Shown: positions 61,058 through 64,000 of the stretch, piece by piece
How the letters are laid out: each line of letters opens with the position of its first letter
Numbering within the stretch: position 1 is the first letter of the stretch
Assembly: GCA_020831885.1 (NCBI GenBank)
Contig: JAFIFU010000008.1
Location: forward strand, 50,767 to 114,766
From: Ectothiorhodospiraceae bacterium
GTDB lineage: Bacteria; Pseudomonadota; Gammaproteobacteria; Nitrococcales; Aquisalimonadaceae
Length of the DNA stretch: 64,000 nucleotides
Direction of reading: 5' to 3'
Program-made: the position numbers and the translations under genes
The notes under the pieces: model-generated
What the model was told of the DNA's origin: nothing
Databases searched by the model: none
The model's input: only the letters and a program-made list of their open reading frames with translations

Positions 61058-62736
61058 TCGTGTCCTCGCCGCATGGTCCCGCCCAGTTCCGGGTGGCCGT
61101 GACCATGGCTGATGGGGCGGCTCAGATGGTCCGGCACGGGCTCGTCCAGCATCCGGTAAAGGGCCTCCAGTTGCAGGCGGTAGAGTTGGTCGAACTCCGC
61201 GACCACATCCGCCGGATTGTAATCGCCGAACCACCAGAACCAATCGGAACCCTCGCAGACGCCGAGCTGGCGCTCAAGCTCGGCGCGTCGGCTGGGGTCG
61301 GTGATGTTGGGCAGTTTGCGGTCATACGCGGTCTTGGCTTCGCAGAGCAGTTCCCATGCCCGGTTCTTGTCCGGGTCACCGATCCAAGTGTCCAGGTTTC
61401 CGTAGACCCAGCTCCCGGCCACGATGCCGGGGAGGATGGCTACCGGAAGTGCGTCGTTCTCCGCGCATTCGGTAAAGGTGGTCAGGTGCAGCCCGTCATG
61501 CTGAACCAGTGCCCGGTACAGGGCCGGAACGAAGTGATATCCGTTGTGCGGATAATGTTCCCACGGATTCTCACCGTCCAGGATCACCGCAACCACCTGT
61601 CCCGGCTCGGCGTTCCCGGCTATGGCTTCAAGGCGGGCTATGAAATCCCCGACCGCGTCGTCGGCATGCCAGTCCTTATAGACGAAACCGATCAGGTCCG
61701 AGAGCTCGTCGTCCCGAAAGAAGCACACGGGGCCCGCATCACCGTGCCGGTAGGGGCGGTAGACCGCATTGTCGTCCGCTTCTTCATTGAGGCTGTTGTA
61801 CAGCACAGCTTGCCCGCTGGCTGTCCAGGTGAAGCCCTGTTCCCCGATCAGTGTGAGGGTGGGTGCGGACACGCCACCTTCCGAAGGCCAGCATCCGGCT
61901 GGCGATGTGCCGAAATGCGCTTCGAAAGCGGCCCTGGCCCGCTCCAACTGCCAGCGGGCCCGCTCCTCACCCCCGGGATAGCCGGCAGCAGTCGGTAACG
62001 GCAGTTCCGGCCGGGGCTCCCGGGCGGCGTTGAAATCCAGCAGGAGGGGTAGGATGGGGTGCGTGTAGGGGCTGGTGGACAGCTCCGCACGTCCGGCCCG
62101 GGCCAGTTCACCATAGCGGGACAGCAGGCCACCTATAACGTCGCCCATGACCACGAGCAGTTCGCGGCGATCCTCCTGCGTGTATTCCTGCTCTTTGTCG
62201 ATCAGGCAACGGATGCGCTCATCGCCTCGGCGGAGGGTTTCTCCCATCCAGGCCAGGTGGTACCACACCAACAGATCCGCCAGATGCCGGTCAGTCAGAT
62301 AGTCCTGACCGTACTCCGTCTCCAGGGCGGAGCGGGTCATGGCCGCCAGGCGTGCGTAGGCGGGAAAGCGGTCGATCATGTGCGTCTGCTGGGCATGCAG
62401 GCATCTTTCCAGCAGCGCCCGCCGTTCGGTGCGCTCCCCCGGCAATTCCGGGTTCGCCAGGGCGGATAACAGAGGGTCCCCCAGTTCCCCGCCGTTGCCC
62501 AGATGGGCTCTGATCCGGTCCGCGTAGTCCGCGAGCTGCTCCAGCAGGACCGGAGGAAAGTTGACCACCGCTTTGACGCCTTCCGGGGCCTGCTCCAGGT
62601 GTGCGGCCATGTCGGTGTAATCCTTGATGGCGTGGAGATAGGTCCAGGGCGCCAGGAAGCGCCCGTCCAGCGGGCTGCGGTATTCGGGCTGGTGCATGTG
62701 CCAGCAGAGCACCACGTTAAGCGGCTCAGCGGACAT
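61054..62736 (-). CDS. Glycoside hydrolase family 57 (alpha-amylase/pullulanase-like)
   Basis: 560 residues from ATG 62,736 (MSAEPLNVVLCWHMHQPEYR); the longer frame is antisense to glgC. GH57 motifs: WHMHQPEYRSPLDGRF, PWTYLHAIKDYTDMA, GCWPSEGGVSAPTL with the catalytic Glu, and ILDGENPWEHYPHNG with the Asp. The DWFWWFGDYNP C-terminal segment marks the amylopullulanase-like branch common in gammaproteobacteria. There is no signal peptide, so it acts on intracellular glycogen. It overlaps glgC by 11 bp and malQ by 4 bp. Confidence 0.93.
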   Translation of the reverse strand: MSAEPLNVVLCWHMHQPEYRSPLDGRFLAPWTYLHAIKDYTDMAAHLEQAPEGVKAVVNFPPVLLEQLADYADRIRAHLGNGGELGDPLLSALANPELPGERTERRALLERCLHAQQTHMIDRFPAYARLAAMTRSALETEYGQDYLTDRHLADLLVWYHLAWMGETLRRGDERIRCLIDKEQEYTQEDRRELLVVMGDVIGGLLSRYGELARAGRAELSTSPYTHPILPLLLDFNAAREPRPELPLPTAAGYPGGEERARWQLERARAAFEAHFGTSPAGCWPSEGGVSAPTLTLIGEQGFTWTASGQAVLYNSLNEEADDNAVYRPYRHGDAGPVCFFRDDELSDLIGFVYKDWHADDAVGDFIARLEAIAGNAEPGQVVAVILDGENPWEHYPHNGYHFVPALYRALVQHDGLHLTTFTECAENDALPVAILPGIVAGSWVYGNLDTWIGDPDKNRAWELLCEAKTAYDRKLPNITDPSRRAELERQLGVCEGSDWFWWFGDYNPADVVAEFDQLYRLQLEALYRMLDEPVPDHLSRPISHGHGHPELGGTMRRGHE

Positions 62737-64000
62737 GGCGGGCTTCCTGACCGAGCATTTCCGGGGTGACCAGCACCACACCCCCGGGACTGACCTCGAA
62801 GCGTCCGGCGTCCTCCGCCCGATGATGACCAATGTGCATGCCGTCGGGAATGACGCAGCCGGTTTCGATGATGGCGCGCCGTATGCGGACGTCACGCCCG
62901 ATCTGCGCATTGTCCAGCACCACGGAGTCTTCCACTGTGGAGCCTTCGCCAACCCAGACGTCCGAGGACAGAACCGAGTTGCGTATCAGTGCCCCCGACA
63001 CGATACAGCCGCCGGCCACCAGGGAATTGACGGCCTCCCCGCGGCGGTTGTCCTCGTCAAGAACGAACTTGGCCGGCGGCGCCTGCCGCTGGAGCGTGAG
63101 AATGGGCCAGCGCCGGTCGTAGACGTTCAACTCCGGCTCGATGCGGGTCAGCTCCAGATTGGCTTCCCAGTACGAATCGATGTCCCCCACGTCGCGCCAG
63201 TATGCGGGGCCTCCCGTTTCCAGGTCCCGGAACGGGAAGGCGTTAACGGCGCCTCCGTTGTTGACCGCCTCGGGGATGATGTCCTTGCCGAAATCATGGC
63301 TGGATTCCGGGTTGGCCGCATCCGCGGGCAGGCGCTCCAGCAGGAAATCCGTGCCGAACACGTAGATCCCCATCGAGGCCAGTGCACGGGCGGGATCACC
63401 CGGCATGCCCGGGCATTGGGCGGGTTTTTCCATGAAGCGCTTGATCCGGTTGTCCGTGTCCACCTCCATAATCCCGAAGGCGGATGCCTTTTGCAGCGGG
63501 ACCGGCATACAGCCCACGGTAATGTCGGCATCAGAACTCACATGCGCCGCCAGCATCGCTCCGTAATCCATCTTGTAGATGTGATCGCCGCCCAGAATGA
63601 GCAGGAAGGCCGGATCATGCAGACGGATGATGTCGATGTTCTGGTAGATCGCGTCTGCCGTTCCCGCATACCAGTCCTCCCCCGCGCGCTGTTGGGCCGG
63701 CAGCAGCTCCACGAATTCTCCCAGATCCGGGCGCAGAAAGGACCAGGCCTGGTGGATGTGCTGGATCAGCGAATGGGCCTTGTACTGGGTGAGGATGCCC
63801 ATACGGCGAATGCCGGAGTTGACACAGTTGGAGACGGCGAAATCGATGATCCGGAAGTGCCCGCCGAACGGAACGGCCGGTTTCACCCGGTGCGAGGTCA
63901 GCGCGCCCAGGCGGGTTCCCTTGCCTCCGGCCAGGACCAGGGCCAGCGTGTCCCGGGTGATCAGGCTGACAAAGCGGTCGCTGGTCAGTTTCTGCTTATG
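62726..64000 (-). CDS. glgC: Glucose-1-phosphate adenylyltransferase (5' end outside the window)
   Basis: The frame is open to the window edge; the first codons visible read HKQKLTSDRFVSLITRDTLA, then LVLAGGKGTRLGALT, the nucleotide-binding loop. Further motifs are GGHFRIIDFAVSNCVNSGI, WYAGTADAIYQN, LILGGDHIYKMDYGAML, FMEKPA and the left-handed beta-helix at the C-terminus. About 424 residues are visible, nearly complete. It makes ADP-glucose, the committed step of glycogen synthesis, usually activated by fructose-1,6-bisphosphate. First visible gene of a glgC-GH57-malQ operon. Confidence 0.96.
   Translation of the reverse strand, partial: HKQKLTSDRFVSLITRDTLALVLAGGKGTRLGALTSHRVKPAVPFGGHFRIIDFAVSNCVNSGIRRMGILTQYKAHSLIQHIHQAWSFLRPDLGEFVELLPAQQRAGEDWYAGTADAIYQNIDIIRLHDPAFLLILGGDHIYKMDYGAMLAAHVSSDADITVGCMPVPLQKASAFGIMEVDTDNRIKRFMEKPAQCPGMPGDPARALASMGIYVFGTDFLLERLPADAANPESSHDFGKDIIPEAVNNGGAVNAFPFRDLETGGPAYWRDVGDIDSYWEANLELTRIEPELNVYDRRWPILTLQRQAPPAKFVLDEDNRRGEAVNSLVAGGCIVSGALIRNSVLSSDVWVGEGSTVEDSVVLDNAQIGRDVRIRRAIIETGCVIPDGMHIGHHRAEDAGRFEVSPGGVVLVTPEMLGQEARHVR

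Noticed and set aside
60445..61998. 517-residue plus-strand frame opposite malQ and GH57
   Set aside because: Shadow of two verified glycosidase genes.
1..64000. CRISPR arrays, rRNA genes, riboswitches
   Set aside because: No regularly spaced repeat series, rRNA segments or recognisable riboswitch cores were seen when reading the window.

Overview
The window looks like chromosomal DNA of a GC-rich gammaproteobacterium. The gene content (4.5S RNA-dnaX-ybaB-recR, glcDEF, a FixLJ-type oxygen cascade, RtcB/archease, a large glycogen/trehalose block) fits the Ectothiorhodospiraceae/Chromatiales, but the genus cannot be read from the sequence alone.

Region 1 (1-13,716) is a genomic island. It starts with a truncated phage-type integrase and back-to-back IS3-family remnants. 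It ends with a 22-bp copy of a tRNA-Ser 3' end (13,695-13,716), just before the 4.5S RNA gene. Its cargo is five same-strand genes: a TIR-transmembrane-ankyrin-like protein; a 1,646-residue DUF4062-nSTAND ATPase with a membrane helix and helical repeats; a SLOG-like protein with two pairs of membrane helices (SLATT-like); a PrsW-type membrane protease with two zinc ribbons; and a membrane-anchored protein with two TrkA-N-like folds and a RyR domain. These families belong to the nucleotide-sensing world of prokaryotic conflict systems. The combination is the best candidate here for an undescribed immune system.

Region 2 (13,808-33,560) is mostly housekeeping: ffs, dnaX, ybaB, recR, a HIT protein, rsgA and orn. 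It continues with a glcDEF-rhodanese operon, divergent ppsA and its regulator ppsR, a DUF1249 gene, a GDPD phosphodiesterase, a MoxR-DUF58-transglutaminase operon and an orphan ParA.

Region 3 (33,806-64,000) is a stress, low-oxygen and carbon-storage block. It holds glucokinase with a CBS protein and a small Cys protein; rtcB-archease-DUF3775; a broken dodecin gene and hsp20; a Crp/Fnr regulator; a stand-alone receiver, a FixJ-like regulator and a FixL-like PAS kinase; an archaeal-type FBP aldolase/phosphatase; glycogen phosphorylase; a GAPDH, beta-phosphoglucomutase/trehalose-phosphatase fusion and GH65 operon; DUF72; a DUF5752-treT-treZ-treY operon; and a glgC-GH57-malQ operon whose first gene runs off the right edge.

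Eight palindromes of the form TTGAC-N4-GTCAA (a FixK/Fnr-type box) lie upstream of genes in region 3. Most sit about 22 nt before a -10-like TANNNT. This suggests that the local FixL/FixJ/Fnr proteins tie glycogen/trehalose turnover, RNA repair and chaperone genes to oxygen. A second dispersed motif, GGAAGCRCTGATC, abuts or lies within one base of the stop codons of several unrelated genes.
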